From assembly GCF_027580225.2 (NCBI RefSeq), contig NC_073356.2, forward strand, positions 16,769,501 through 16,833,500: a DNA stretch of 64,000 nt. Reading direction: 5' to 3'. Of this stretch, positions 1-9,907 are shown in pieces (the stretch's first letter is position 1; each line of letters begins with the position of its first letter). The notes under the pieces were generated by a model that searched no databases, was not told the origin of the DNA, and saw nothing but the letters and a program-made list of their open reading frames with translations. Source of the DNA: Misgurnus anguillicaudatus. Its lineage: Eukaryota > Chordata > Actinopteri > Cypriniformes > Cobitidae. The position numbers and the translations under genes were made by a program.

Positions 1-175
1 CATAGTATTCTTTTTTCCTACTATGGAAGTGAATGGGGTCCACGAACGGTTTGGTTACAAACATTTTTCAAAATATCTTCCTTTGTGTTCATCAGAACAA
101 AGAAATGTTTGTAACAACAAGAGGGTGAGTAAATGATGCCAGATTTTTTTATTTTTGGGTGAACTATCCCTTTAA
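1..175. mobile_element. TTAA-ended MITE, 3' part
   Basis: The block ends GAACTATCCCTTTAA and carries the inner motif GAGGGTGAGTAAATGATG, which recurs at 30068-30147, 48520-48741 and 57489-57831. The complete copy at 57489-57831 shows the same order of motifs. The left part lies outside the window. The TTAA at the end suggests a piggyBac- or Kolobok-type target site. It is non-coding. Confidence 0.8.
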
Positions 176-639
176 TGTTGAGTTGTGGTTAACCACTCTG
201 GACAGCTGCTTTACCATAATGCAAATCTTTCCTATTTTTCCATTGCATCATATGCAACACCTCTGTATCAAATCATTAGCAAACAACTGTATCCAGCAAA
301 AACTAGTCCCCAAATCATACCCACATTTGTAATGGCCTTGAGAACATTCCCTTGTGATATCTCGCCTATTTCTGGTATGAGCTCGAGTGTTATGCCCAGT
401 CTAGGCGTAAAGGCGTAGCATAAAAAGGAATGAAAATAAATGTTAATGAATAAACTGCAAGATTTTGAAATGTTAATGCATATTTTAATAAGAAATAAAT
501 AATTGGAACATCTCTTCAGTAGTTCACAATGCCAAAAGAATAAACAAGAAAAATCACTAAATAATTAAGAAAAGTTTTTTTTTGCTACAAAACACTCAAT
601 ATTTGCTTTCTATTTCAAACACATGGCTTCTTTCAAGAT

Positions 640-1320
640 GGACATGGGGGTCAGTCCGAAGCGTGAAATGAAGTGGGAGACCCATACTTAGCTCTGACCC
701 CAGACAGAGATACCAACACTTTCCCAGTGCCTGTGTGTCGGACGCCACCCCATCCAGCATTCCTGCCCTATCGATGTCCTCGCATGAGGACTGGACTGTG
801 TCACTGCATTGTGACACAGAGAGACTGGAGCACACAGTCCCAATTTGTTGCTGGCCAGCGTCTGCTTTCTGTTACACAAGCCTTGTGATAAGATGCAGAT
901 TTACTCGCTTTCTTTTTTCCTCATGGGCCAATGAACTCTTTTGTTTGTTTGTTTTCGATGAAATTATGACCCGCCCCCCATCTCTCAGCCAGGTCCCCTC
1001 GGTGAAAATTCGGAAGATAAATGACTTGTCTTCAAGGTGATACCTGCTGCTCGCTGACAGTTTCAACTTGTATAACTTATGACGCTCTGTGCTGGATTGA
1101 AGCCTGTTGGAGCGTGTCGTCTCTGAGGTTTGGAGCCCAGTCAGACATCCTAAGAGTACAGAGAGATTAAGTCAGGACAGGGGCTCCGCTGGGGCCGAAC
1201 AGAGCCCTGTGCGATAACAATGTCCTGGCTGCTCAGGGAATACCTTCATTTTTCACATTCTTCGTATGCATCTGGAATAGGCAGGCAATCATTTGAAAAC
1301 AGAGAATGTTGGGGTCTCCC
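640..1320. other. Non-repetitive block, candidate regulatory DNA
   Basis: This block has balanced base composition, no terminal repeats and no match to other parts of the window. It contains two short perfect hairpins: 776-791 (GTCCTC/GAGGAC, 4-base loop) and 797-818 (TGTGTCAC/GTGACACA, 6-base loop). Open frames here are short and overlap on both strands, so I do not call a gene. It could be a conserved non-coding element; that is inference only. Confidence 0.3.
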
Positions 1321-1920
1321 ACAATAGTGTTTAAAAGATGACTTAAAGATAAAGTAAATTATGTCGAAATTAGGCTAAATTATGGGTTTAGCATAAAATT
1401 CTCTAAGGGAATAGCTATTATTTTTAGTCATCCACTATAAGTTGAAAAAATCCCATGGGGGCGCCAGTTTAAACCAATATTGATGAAGATGTTTGTGAAA
1501 GCCGCCGTTCTGCACACCGATCGCAGCTTAAATATGATGTCGATTAAAGCATATACACAGGCATATTTATATAGACTCCACTGTTTGACACAAAATATAA
1601 CTTGGTATGTTATCCAGAACCCTTCTGGTTCTGGCAAATGTCTTCTCATGCCTGTTTACTCATGGTCTGCCCTCTGTCTGGTCTCTTATGACTCTGGCCA
1701 AGCTCATCATACTTAGAAAGCATAAGCTATAGTCACATGGCTTCCTATTTCTGATCACGATGTGTTTCGTTTTTATTGTATGTTCATTATGCATCAGTTC
1801 GTTCCAGTCCTCTAGTTTCATTACACAAATGATATTCAGATCAAGAAGGTCTATAATGCCTGGTGGAATCTAGCATTCCTATTCACCTTAATGGCTATTG
1901 CTCTAATATTACATGTTTAA
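1321..1920. other. No feature recognised
   Basis: AT-rich sequence with no terminal repeats, no copies elsewhere in the window and no convincing coding frame. Confidence 0.4.
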
Positions 1921-2299
1921 GGGTATATTTGAAGAGCTTAGATGCAAAAGCCACTAAACGCCATCTCCGTCAAAACTACGAATGATACTGACCAAATGGT
2001 CTCGGCATGTACAGTATTATATGTTTGTCAAATACCTTTGCTTTAAATCTGCTTAAACCATTCCGAAATACAAGTTTGTTGGCAGAATTTGTTAAACAGC
2101 ACCTATTACATTGCTAAAAACAACATTATTTTGTGTATTTGCTAATACAATGTGTTTGCATGGTTTATGGTTAAAAACACATTATTTTCCAAGTACCGTA
2201 CATTATTGTTGCTCCTTTATGACCTGCCTTCCTGAAATGCTTTGTTTTTGTACTCATTGTTCTGAAAAGCTCAGTGTCCCCCGTTTGGTCAGCTAAGCA

Positions 2300-2432
2300 G
2301 GGGTGTGTTTCCCAAAAGCATCGTTAGCCAACGAACATCGTAAGTTCCATCGTTACTAACACCGTACAACGATTTGGTGTTTCCCGAAACCATCGTTCAA
2401 ACGAACATTCGCAAACTGCATCGCTAACTTGT
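2300..2432. repeat. Dispersed 'GTTTCCC..CATCGTT' repeat
   Basis: Two related half-units, GTTTCCCAAAAGCATCGTT (2308) and GTTTCCCGAAACCATCGTT (2379), lie in direct order, each followed by ACGAAC or AACGAAC motifs. It resembles a common cyprinid interspersed repeat from memory; it has no coding content. Confidence 0.45.
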
Positions 2433-2626
2433 GTCATAATCCAGAAATGTGAAGCTCCTTACCTTAAGTTTGGAAGATTAGCATTGACAGGAGTTTATAT
2501 CGTCTTTACTACCTTATCAATACCAGATGAAAATACAGATGACCAAGCTGATTGATCAACTTTGCCAGCGCGGCTTGAGAAGAACGTAACAGATTAGTAA
2601 AATAAGGACTAATTGACGGCGGGCCG

Positions 2627-2706
2627 TTGAATTATTTGAAAATAATGCACATCCATGGTAATGCGACACGATGCGAAGCGGTGTGCATTATTTTCAAATA
2701 ATTCAA
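2627..2706. repeat. Perfect 24-bp inverted repeat (hairpin)
   Basis: Arms 2627-2650 and 2683-2706 are exact reverse complements (24 of 24) around a 32-base loop containing GACACGATGCGAAGCG. Flanking GGACTAATT motifs on both sides suggest it is the core of a palindromic MITE. Confidence 0.75.
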
Positions 2707-3182
2707 AGGACTAATTATTAGTCAATTATTCCTCTTATACCACGGTTACCATAAACATTGCTCTGGTGCCTATTTTTAAGACAGTTGACAGGTTAGGTGT
2801 GCGGTTTACAGAAAAATAATCAACACCCATGTAAGATTTCTCAGCTAATCAAAATAAAGCATTCAACAGACCTATGGTATAATAAAACATTAAACTATGT
2901 CTGCATTTGTGATTGTAGAAACGACAAACAACAAACGCTACTCTGCACTGATTAAAACTTGCATTTGAATCATGGTTTAGTCAGTAGTAAACATTGAAAA
3001 ACATAGAATACTGTGAGTCAGAATTGGGTGCAACTATCATATTGACCATTGTGTCCATGTCAACAGGCCGAGGACGTGAACTGTTGCAATCCGTGTGTTT
3101 GTTGTAGTCCAAGAAAAGAGATTTGGAAACAATAACTTGCGTCATCGTTTACTTAGAGATTTGTACTTTTGCATACCGTTAC

Positions 3183-3929
3183 TGTCACGGTGTGTATACA
3201 CCGAAAAAGGAAAACTAAAGGAGAACCCAAACGCAGACTCAAATACAAGAATAAACTATGATTTATTTAATAAATAACTGAAACACCCACGAGGGGGTAA
3301 AAACAGAAAGGAACAAAAACACTGTGATAAAACACAAACTAAATCAGAAACAACAGGAACAGATCTAAACACGAAGCACATGCACATGAAGATTTCAACA
3401 ATGATCGCGCACACAACAGAGGACGAGAGGGCATTATATAGACAGCACATCAATGGGGAACAGGTGAACATCATTAATCACGTAAGACACGAGTACATAA
3501 GGGAGTAGGGTAAAAGTGACAAGACACTGGGAACACGTGTTACACATACATGATGTGAAAACACACGTATTCCCACATAAACACAATGCTGCCATAGTCT
3601 TGCCCTCTAACATACCGCCTGGATACTAACCAGGGTCAGGCAAGACTATGACAGCCACAAAACACTGGGAACACGTGTCACACATACATGATGTGAAACG
3701 CACGTGTTCCCACGTAAACACAATGCTGCCATGATCTTGCTCTCTAACACAGACCTGAACCTATACTAAGGTCTGGCAAGATCATGACAGCAACAAGACA
3801 CCGGGAACATGTGGAAACCACGCATACAATGTGATTCCACATGTCCCCACACAGAACATAATACTATCACGGTCCTGCCAGATGCACTCAGACCTACATC
3901 TAGCACAGATGTCTGACAGGACCGTGACA
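3183..3929 (-). mobile_element. Solo LTR, minus strand
   Basis: On the minus strand the block starts TGTCACGGTCC and ends ACCGTGACA, giving TG..CA ends and a 9-bp terminal inverted repeat. It is flanked by 5-bp direct repeats GTTAC (3178-3182 and 3930-3934), a normal LTR-retrotransposon target duplication. A TATA-like motif on the minus strand lies at 3433-3440 and an AATAAA signal at 3262-3267, about 170 bases downstream, so the U3-R-U5 order fits. No internal region is present. The 5-bp duplication suits Gypsy or retrovirus-like elements. Its U3 part holds the three hairpin-bearing units described separately. Confidence 0.82.
3529..3929. repeat. Three tandem approximately 137-bp units, each with two hairpins
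   Basis: Unit 1 is about 3521-3658, unit 2 about 3659-3795, unit 3 about 3796-3929. Hairpin A has arms 3529-3540/3563-3574, 3667-3678/3700-3711 and 3803-3815/3836-3848. Hairpin B has arms 3593-3604/3639-3650, 3730-3740/3776-3786 and 3867-3877/3917-3927. The B arms pair perfectly within each unit although their sequence differs between units (CATAGTCTTG, CATGATCTTG, CACGGTCCTG). Unit 3 ends at the LTR terminus, so the terminal palindrome is part of the repeated unit. Confidence 0.85.
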
Positions 3930-4303
3930 GTTACATGTACTAATACACACTTACACACCAAAGGAAATGTAAAATTGTAAATCAGATAATAAGTGCTTTT
4001 TAAACGCCACACGATTTTTCAGCAAAGTCCTCTAAATGCACAGAAGACACATTGGATAAACGACGGTCCGCATATGTTAAGGTGCAAGAGCTTTTCAGGA
4101 AAGGACTTGGTTAGGGTTAGGTGATGAGTGACTTTTTTAAAAGTGTATATTTTTGCATCTACTTAAAGGGGTTTTACAGTGATAGACAGTTAAATGAAAT
4201 AAATGCCACTGAAATGACTTAAGTGACATTTGTGAAAATAAGACACTTCAATTACTCACCAATAACCTTTTCATTGCCATTAAAGTGAAATGACTGAATT
4301 AAC

Positions 4304-4740
4304 TACCCAGTCTCATGAAATTACGTACCTATAGTCACATAATTTTTTTGATTCTTTTTCGTGATACTGTCACGAATTTCTGTGTTTTTTCATTATCGTA
4401 TCATGGATTTCTGTTTATGTGTCATTGTCATGTATTGGTTCCTCAACGGCTTTTTCCTAATTTCAAACCATTGTCGCTTTGGTTTAGGGTTAGATTTGGT
4501 GTTTGCGTTAGGAGGACGTCACTTTAAGTATTGTTTTATAAAAAAAATTCTTATTTATTTTTTATATTTTATAATTTTTAAACCATTGTCGCCTGGCGTT
4601 AGGGTTAGAGTTGGGTTTAACCCTAAACCGAAGCGACAATGGTAAGAAAATAGCTGAGTAACCAATACGTGACAATGACACATCAACAGAAATTTGCTAT
4701 ATGATCACGAAAAAATGCATAATTTTATGAGACTGGGCTG
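4304..4740. mobile_element. Palindromic element, copy 1
   Basis: The ends are inverted (CCCAGTCTCATGAAATTA against its complement with one change) and flanked by GAATTAAC (4296-4303) and GAATTAAA (4741-4748), an 8-bp duplication with one mismatch. The arms contain CGTGATACTGTCACG, and GGGTTAGGGTTAG-like runs in inverse orientation near the centre. Related copies lie at 21640-22223, 29001-29699 and 60014-60596. No coding sequence. The 8-bp duplication would fit hAT, but this is inference. Confidence 0.75.
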
Positions 4741-4806
4741 GAATTAAACACAAGAGCATGATAAAAAATGCTTATGTAGATGTTAGACGCACTTAGAGCT
4801 CTTCAT

Positions 4807-6547
4807 TTTGTGTTAAGTATTTGGCTTGATGTTGCTTTTGGGTCTTTATATAAATAAAGTTTTTTATAACTTTTTAGAAACTGACCATGGTGTCTTAAAT
4901 GTATGTTATTGTAATTTACCATCACAGTGCTTAAATATACTGCAGCCATTCATTCAGTGTACATCCTGTGATCTGGACTATTGTACCGTGTATAATGCTA
5001 TTACTGTGAAGGGATGTTAAAAAAGTATAATTACGGAGTTAAAATAACAGTATGGTGAATTATGATGGTAAAACAACATGACAGTCCAAAATGTATATTC
5101 CATATCTCAAACTCTCTGATTTAGTTTCCTTCAGTAACCGCAATGCAATAAAAAGAAGTATTGCCAGTCTAAATGGCTTTTTTTTTAAATGGGAGTGTTA
5201 AACTTTAAAGATCAGACAGCGCTCTTATTTTACCAAATAATTTCTCACAGAGAGCAGATCCTTCACCCCTGAACTTTTTCTAATCATCAGCTGATGAAGG
5301 AGTCCAAGTCTGCGAGATGAAGGAGTCGTGTTATGCTTGGAAAGCTTCAAGGACTTCGGCAGTCTTGAAGACCATATGTGAAGCCACTGTGTCTTTCCCA
5401 GCTTTTAATAAATCCAGATAGCGCTGTTATTTTAGCCTTTTTCTGAGGCCGAAGATTGAAGCATTGGAGAACGAAAATATTATAGTCGTCCACCATAAAT
5501 TTTGTGAGAAAGCCACAAAACCCTCTCTTTGTTCGAACGAGTCCATCTCACGGCGTGATGAGAAAATCAGGCGTGATGCTTGTATGACACTGATGCTGGA
5601 AATGTTGACATACTTCCCTCTTCTTCCATGCCTCTGTCTTTTCCTATTGCATCCCTGTGTTCCTATTATTTATGGATCACTTTTAAGACCACCACTTTTG
5701 GAAGGGAAAAGTTGTTTTTCTCATTTAAAATTGCCATCTTATGCCATCCTTTCTGTAAAAGTAGCATCATTATCTCAGTGATAAACACAAATTAGGTTTT
5801 GCAGTGCTGTAATGTGGCGATAATAATAGATACGCTATAACTGTCAGTCTTTCACACAGTAAGAAGGAAATAAAAGCTTAAATGTACAAGGAACTCCAAC
5901 AGAATTAGCCAAAAGCACCAGGGATCAGCAATAAGGGGACCCAGAGATTATCCGGCCCATGAACATTCCTGCTTTTGTGCATTGAACGAGAAAGTCCCTC
6001 TTCACACCAGCTTGGCCTTTGATTTAAAGTACGCTGTGATGCGCCACAGTCATTTGCGCAAAAAGGAAAACACAGACATTTACTACGCAGATCCAGATAT
6101 ATTTTGTGGCCATATACCAGCCCATCTGGTTTCATTTTAATACGGTTGGAGTCACACATGAAATTATACTTGGCTGTCTTCATTTTATTAGTCAAGTTTG
6201 ATTTATAGCTTTCAAAGTAAAAAATAATTGGCCGACGTTGAATGTCTTTTCTAAGGACTTGTTCGGGGGCAAACACGAAAAGCTGGAAAATGAGTCGAAA
6301 CAGAAGGAATGCATGACGTAATGGCTTGAGAAAGAGCAGGGACTCCAGCCGAGGTTCGTTGTGTATTTTTACAACAGGCGCCTCTTTGGCCAGCTATGTT
6401 TCGCAGTGCCATTGGCTTGTGTACACAGCATCAAACAGGTCATGTAACTTTCGGATTAAAACTGTCTTCACGCGACAGGTCAACGAGCCGAGCAAATATT
6501 CATCCCCAAAGCAATCGGAGCATTTGACGCAGGGTCATGGGAGAGCT
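4807..6547. other. No gene recognised; partly non-repetitive
   Basis: 4807-5190 and 5470-5850 are AT-rich with nothing recognised. 5190-5470 and 5850-6540 have balanced composition and no internal repeats, so they could be regulatory DNA. Short open frames occur on both strands, none with a recognisable domain. Confidence 0.35.
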
Positions 6548-6650
6548 TTACATGGTTTATGGGACCGTATAGGTCTGTGAAAATGTGATTCCAGAAAGTT
6601 TTTCTTCAAGTATAATGTCAAGTTCACAGATGTCACATCTGCATATGTAT

Positions 6651-6652
<2 letters not shown>
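6548..6652. repeat. Flanking direct repeat, left copy (105 bp)
   Basis: Identical over all 105 bases to 7102-7206. The two copies bracket the poly(T)-led insert, so they are read as target-site duplication. The identity stops exactly at the insert junctions (T against G before, poly(T) against AATAGG after). Confidence 0.9.
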
Positions 6653-6690
<38 letters not shown>

Positions 6691-7101
6691 GCCCGCCACC
6701 ACCCCCCCTCTTCGGAGGACAACTTTTTTTTTATATAAAGTACATTTTTTTTACAGTACGGAAAATAGAAATACTTCTTTACAGTGCACATAAGGGGAGG
6801 GGGATTAAGCACCACGTAAAAGTGTAACACATAACATACATACAACAAAATAACAGACAAATTACAAAAGGACAATACAGTTGCAGTGAGACATTATTAT
6901 TGCTGGTTGAATAGAATGATCTTGAGGTTCACGTTCGTTAGTCACAGTTAGAGTATTTAAGCGGAAATGGGTTTAAAAAGGGTTGGAAAAACATGTTATG
7001 CATGAGTTTAAATAGTGTGTGCCTATAGAGATAAAATAAATAAAATTACATAATAGAAAAGAGAGATGTGTGATTGGTAATGTACACGGCTTGGTTTATG
7101 G
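6653..7101 (-). mobile_element. Retro-inserted sequence, 5'-truncated, minus strand
   Basis: The insert opens with 37 T (6653-6689), i.e. a 3' poly(A) tail on the minus strand, and is bounded by identical 105-bp repeats, the hallmarks of target-primed reverse transcription. Just before the tail the minus strand has a G-rich tract (6690-6710), as in 3' UTRs of some L1-type LINEs. No reverse transcriptase reading frame is present in the 449 bases, so it is a 3' fragment of a LINE or a transcript moved by one. Perfect duplications and an intact tail indicate a very recent event. Confidence 0.8.
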
Positions 7102-7206
7102 TTACATGGTTTATGGGACCGTATAGGTCTGTGAAAATGTGATTCCAGAAAGTTTTTCTTCAAGTATAATGTCAAGTTCACAGATGTCACATCTGCATAT
7201 GTATTC
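7102..7206. repeat. Flanking direct repeat, right copy (105 bp)
   Basis: Second copy of 6548-6652 with no differences. The pre-insertion locus would run from 6547 straight into this copy and on to 7207. Confidence 0.9.
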
Positions 7207-7790
7207 AATAGGGCTTCTTCAGACGAAGTCTTAGATTCTTTCCAAGTTATGTCACTTAACTCGGGTACAGCTATTGCATTCAACTAATGGATTTCTGTAG
7301 CTCTCTCCCTCTCTCTCTCAGTGTGCATCAGGAGAGCATTATATGGGATGTAATGGTAAACAAGCCTGGAGAGTCACTGTGTGGTTCTTCACAGAGCACT
7401 GACTCATAAACGCCCGAGTAGACTATATGACTAAAGACTGTGGTGGGAGGTAAATGTAGTTAGTTTCTTTTGTTTGAAATAACAAAGTGAACAAATTTGC
7501 CCCCAGGATTTTCTTTTAGATTTTCTTTTTCGCTTGTCATCTATCAACTTTGCAATTACACGCATTGGTACTTCAAGATAGGCTTGGCGTAGACCGTGGT
7601 GTTCACAGTATGTGTGTCAGTCCTACTTGTGGTAAATACGTATCTGTTTATACAAAGTTTAGAAAGCAAGCGACTCCCTTAAAAAATGTAACCTTTCAGA
7701 AAATAGTTTGAGAGAGAGTTGTGTGGACTTGGTTCACAACAAGGCTGACATTATATGATCTATTCTAGAGACCTGCGCAGGACTGATTTT
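7207..7790. other. No feature recognised
   Basis: Apart from a short CT tract near 7305-7320 I see no repeat or coding signal. Confidence 0.4.
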
Positions 7791-8081
7791 TCAATTCAAT
7801 TCAATTCAATTTTATTTATATAGTGCTTTTCACAATTGTTAATTGTTTCAAAGCAGCTTTGCATGAATAGATGTAGGGGAAAACACAAAATAATCACCAG
7901 ATAATATAAGAAGTAGAATACAGCAGCTAAGAATAAACCGGACAAGCGAGCTTAGTAATAATATAACGTATACAGTAAAGTGCTAAGTTAAACCAATGTT
8001 GGTTGACTCTCCAGGGGATGAAAAAAAACCCTAGGAGAAAAACCCTGTGGGAAAACTCCTAGGAGGAGAAAAATCCTTGAA
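7791..8081. repeat. SINE/LINE-tail type repeat with TCAAT tandem
   Basis: Starts with tandem TCAAT units (7791-7809), then TTTATTTATATAGTGCTTTT, AAGCAGCTTT and, near the end, CCTAGGAG motifs. This order is common in interspersed repeats of many fish genomes. No tRNA-like promoter is seen, so the exact class is left open. Confidence 0.6.
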
Positions 8082-8088
8082 AGAGATG

Positions 8089-8107
8089 CATATATATATA
8101 TATATAT
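8089..8107. repeat. (TA)n microsatellite
   Basis: Nine uninterrupted TA steps following the repeat at 7791. Confidence 0.9.
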
Positions 8108-9300
8108 TCGCATGTAATGCAAGTGTCATACAGTATTGTGGTTTAAAATCTGCTCCGTTCCAGACAGGCTAACTATTGCGGCATAAGTATATTACCCGGA
8201 TGAGTTATGTGAATGCTTTGTTCTGGACAAACTAACTATTGTGGGATAGGTACATTTACTTGACATTACATTTTATGTGAATGCTTTGTTAAAGAAGAAT
8301 GACTTAAGTTTAGACTTGCTCCCGCAAAAACAATCTACTGTATATTATTGTCCTAGGGTCTCATTTATAAAGCGTGCAAAGGTTGTGATCTATAAAAAAA
8401 ACGGTTGGCAAAATGTCCACACCTGTAAGCAAACTCTGACCCATGCGTACACACATTCTGGAGACAATTAATGGGAATTGGTGACACAGATGGAGAGAAA
8501 GTAAACTGAAAATCAGATTTTAGAAAGTAAATAAGACAAGAAAGATTAGAAGTATTGATAACACACACACACATTTAATTTCACTCTGTATCATACGTTA
8601 GATCCACATTATTATTAAGCAATGTTATTTGCACTTGTACTGAGTGATAATTGTTTCATAAACATTTATTCAGCGTTGTTTTGCAGTCACATTGGAAGCC
8701 CGAAATGGCCCGACTGCACGGAATACAGGATAGCATCAAATACACCTCCATTAGATAACTGCAGAAGACCAAATAACCAAATATTTTTTGTAATTGCTGT
8801 GCATTTTTATCATCAAATGTCAAAGTGTAGAAATACAACCATCAAGCTCCTGGGCAATAATTTCTGTCAGTGTTATCGTTATAATAGTCCAAATAATGAG
8901 GTCCATAACAAAACCGTCATGAAGAAACATGTAATCGGCTATTACACTAAAATAAATATTTACTCACACATGTACAAGTCTGTAAGGTGAAAAAAATTAC
9001 TATTTATGATTTTATATGTCTGCTTTTTGTAGAGATTACAACAATGCCTTGCGTTTTTGGCTGGGCGCATTTAACTTACGAACTAATAATTGGATGCCAG
9101 TCTCATTCATATGAGGATCAGCATTCAGGAGATGATTTGCATTGACTATTTATGGTTATAAATGGGCGTGTATTGGGCGGGATAAGAGGCAGATTCACCT
9201 ACGCACACTTTCAGGTGATCTGTGATTTATAAAGGGAACATTGCTTGCTGGTGTGCGTACGCATGGTGTAACGTGCTCTGTTGTTTGTTGGTTTTCTGTG

Positions 9301-9303
<3 letters not shown>

Positions 9304-9352
<49 letters not shown>
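9304..9352. repeat. (CT)n microsatellite
   Basis: About 24 CT steps in the U3 part of the LTR. Long Ser-Leu open frames across it are artefacts of this repeat. Confidence 0.95.
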
Positions 9353-9357
<5 letters not shown>

Positions 9358-9420
9358 GCTGTCTATCTTCTCAGATCCCGGCCATTGGACACCTGTCCTG
9401 TCAATCTTAATTATCCTGTG

Positions 9421-9470
9421 TGACGTCACTCGTCGATCCACCAATCAATTCCTGATCCCGCCTATTTAAA
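9421..9470 (+). promoter_or_regulatory. LTR core promoter motifs
   Basis: TGACGTCA is a perfect cAMP-response element, CCAAT follows 20 bases on and TATTTAAA 42 bases on. Spacing is that of a polymerase II promoter in a U3 region. Activity is not shown by sequence alone. Confidence 0.55.
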
Positions 9471-9684
9471 CCTACCGCTGTTCATTCATGCCAGTACGCG
9501 GTTTACTGTTAGTGTAAAACCCCTTTGCTGTTTGTGATACTGTTTAAAATTCATTTGGTGTGTTGTTTCTCGTTTGTATGTCAGACTGTTCGGTCCCAGT
9601 TTGTTAGTCACTCATTTACGTGTCTGTACGTTAGTGTTCATTTGCTCTGTTGTGTGTGACTTTGTTAGCATTGGGGAAAGCGGA

Positions 9685-9693
9685 CAGGTAAGT
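9685..9693 (+). promoter_or_regulatory. Consensus splice donor inside the LTR
   Basis: CAGGTAAGT matches the vertebrate 5' splice-site consensus fully. It lies about 215 bases after the TATA-like box and before AATAAA, so a transcript started in this LTR could be spliced onward. Confidence 0.45.
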
Positions 9694-9751
9694 ACGTCAC
9701 GTGACATACCTTGTACAACCTTGTCACACCACTGAACACCTTTTGTACATT

Positions 9752-9757
9752 AATAAA
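9752..9757 (+). terminator. LTR polyadenylation signal
   Basis: AATAAA followed 20-50 bases later by a T-rich and GT-rich stretch (9779-9803). Confidence 0.6.
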
Positions 9758-9892
9758 TTGCACAGTTCTTGCCCACTATTTTTTTGTCTTTGTCGTTGTT
9801 GGCTCCCATACACACACCAAAATAATACTACAATCATTTCATATTGTTACCTCCCATCCATACCCCTAAAAACCATCTGGGATCGTAACAAA

Positions 9893-9907
9893 TTTGGGGG
9901 CTCGTCC
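9893..9907 (+). other. tRNA-Pro-type primer-binding site, 5' part
   Basis: TTTGGGGGCTCGTCC lies two bases after the LTR end. The first 13 bases of the tRNA-Pro site used by gammaretroviruses (TGGGGGCTCGTCC) are present at 9895-9907; the remaining five do not match. Deletion or mutation after base 13 is likely. Confidence 0.7.

Larger units (their letters stand above)
2098..3999. mobile_element. Approximately 1.9-kb element inserted in copy A
   Basis: The family member at 52670-52987 reads straight through the point where this block sits. TTAAAC occurs at 2092-2097 and again at 4000-4005. The ends, AGCACCTATTA and the complement of TAATAAGTGCTTT, share GCACYTATTA as a short inverted repeat. 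About 750 bp of the block is a later solo LTR (3183-3929). The remainder includes the TCGTT-rich repeat and the 24-bp hairpin listed separately. No transposase is visible. Whether it is one element or several is uncertain. Confidence 0.45.
1921..4806. mobile_element. Old DNA element copy A, interrupted twice
   Basis: The left end (GAAGAGCTTAGATGCAAAAG at 1931) and the right end (CTTAGAGCTCTTCA at 4792) belong to the family seen uninterrupted at 52670-52987, whose ends are inverted repeats of the type TGAAGAGCTCAGATGCAAAA. Comparison with that copy shows two interruptions: 2098-3999 (6-bp TTAAAC on both sides) and 4304-4740. Without them about 0.55 kb of the element remains. A third copy starts at 16409. 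No coding remnant is seen. The superfamily is not determined. Confidence 0.65.
9267..9890 (+). mobile_element. LTR with adjoining primer-binding-site fragment
   Basis: The block begins TGTAACG and ends CGTAACA. In order it holds a (CT)n tract, CRE motif TGACGTCA (9421-9428), CCAAT (9441), TATTTAAA (9463-9470), AATAAA (9752-9757) and a T/GT-rich stretch, the order expected for U3-R-U5. Directly after it, 9893-9907 matches a tRNA-Pro-type primer-binding site. No gag or pol coding follows; the DNA returns to the host element within about 50-60 bases, so the retroelement is lost apart from one LTR and its edge. Gypsy versus endogenous retrovirus cannot be decided. Confidence 0.72.

Noticed and set aside
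3521..3929. CRISPR-like array
   Set aside because: Three long units with diverged sequence and no short constant repeats; the setting is a vertebrate LTR.
6585..6875. Poly-Phe and poly-Lys open frames
   Set aside because: They are read through the 37-base poly(T) tail of the retro-insert.
9211..9469. Ser-Leu and Arg-Glu repeat proteins
   Set aside because: Direct translation of the (CT)n/(GA)n tract in the LTR.
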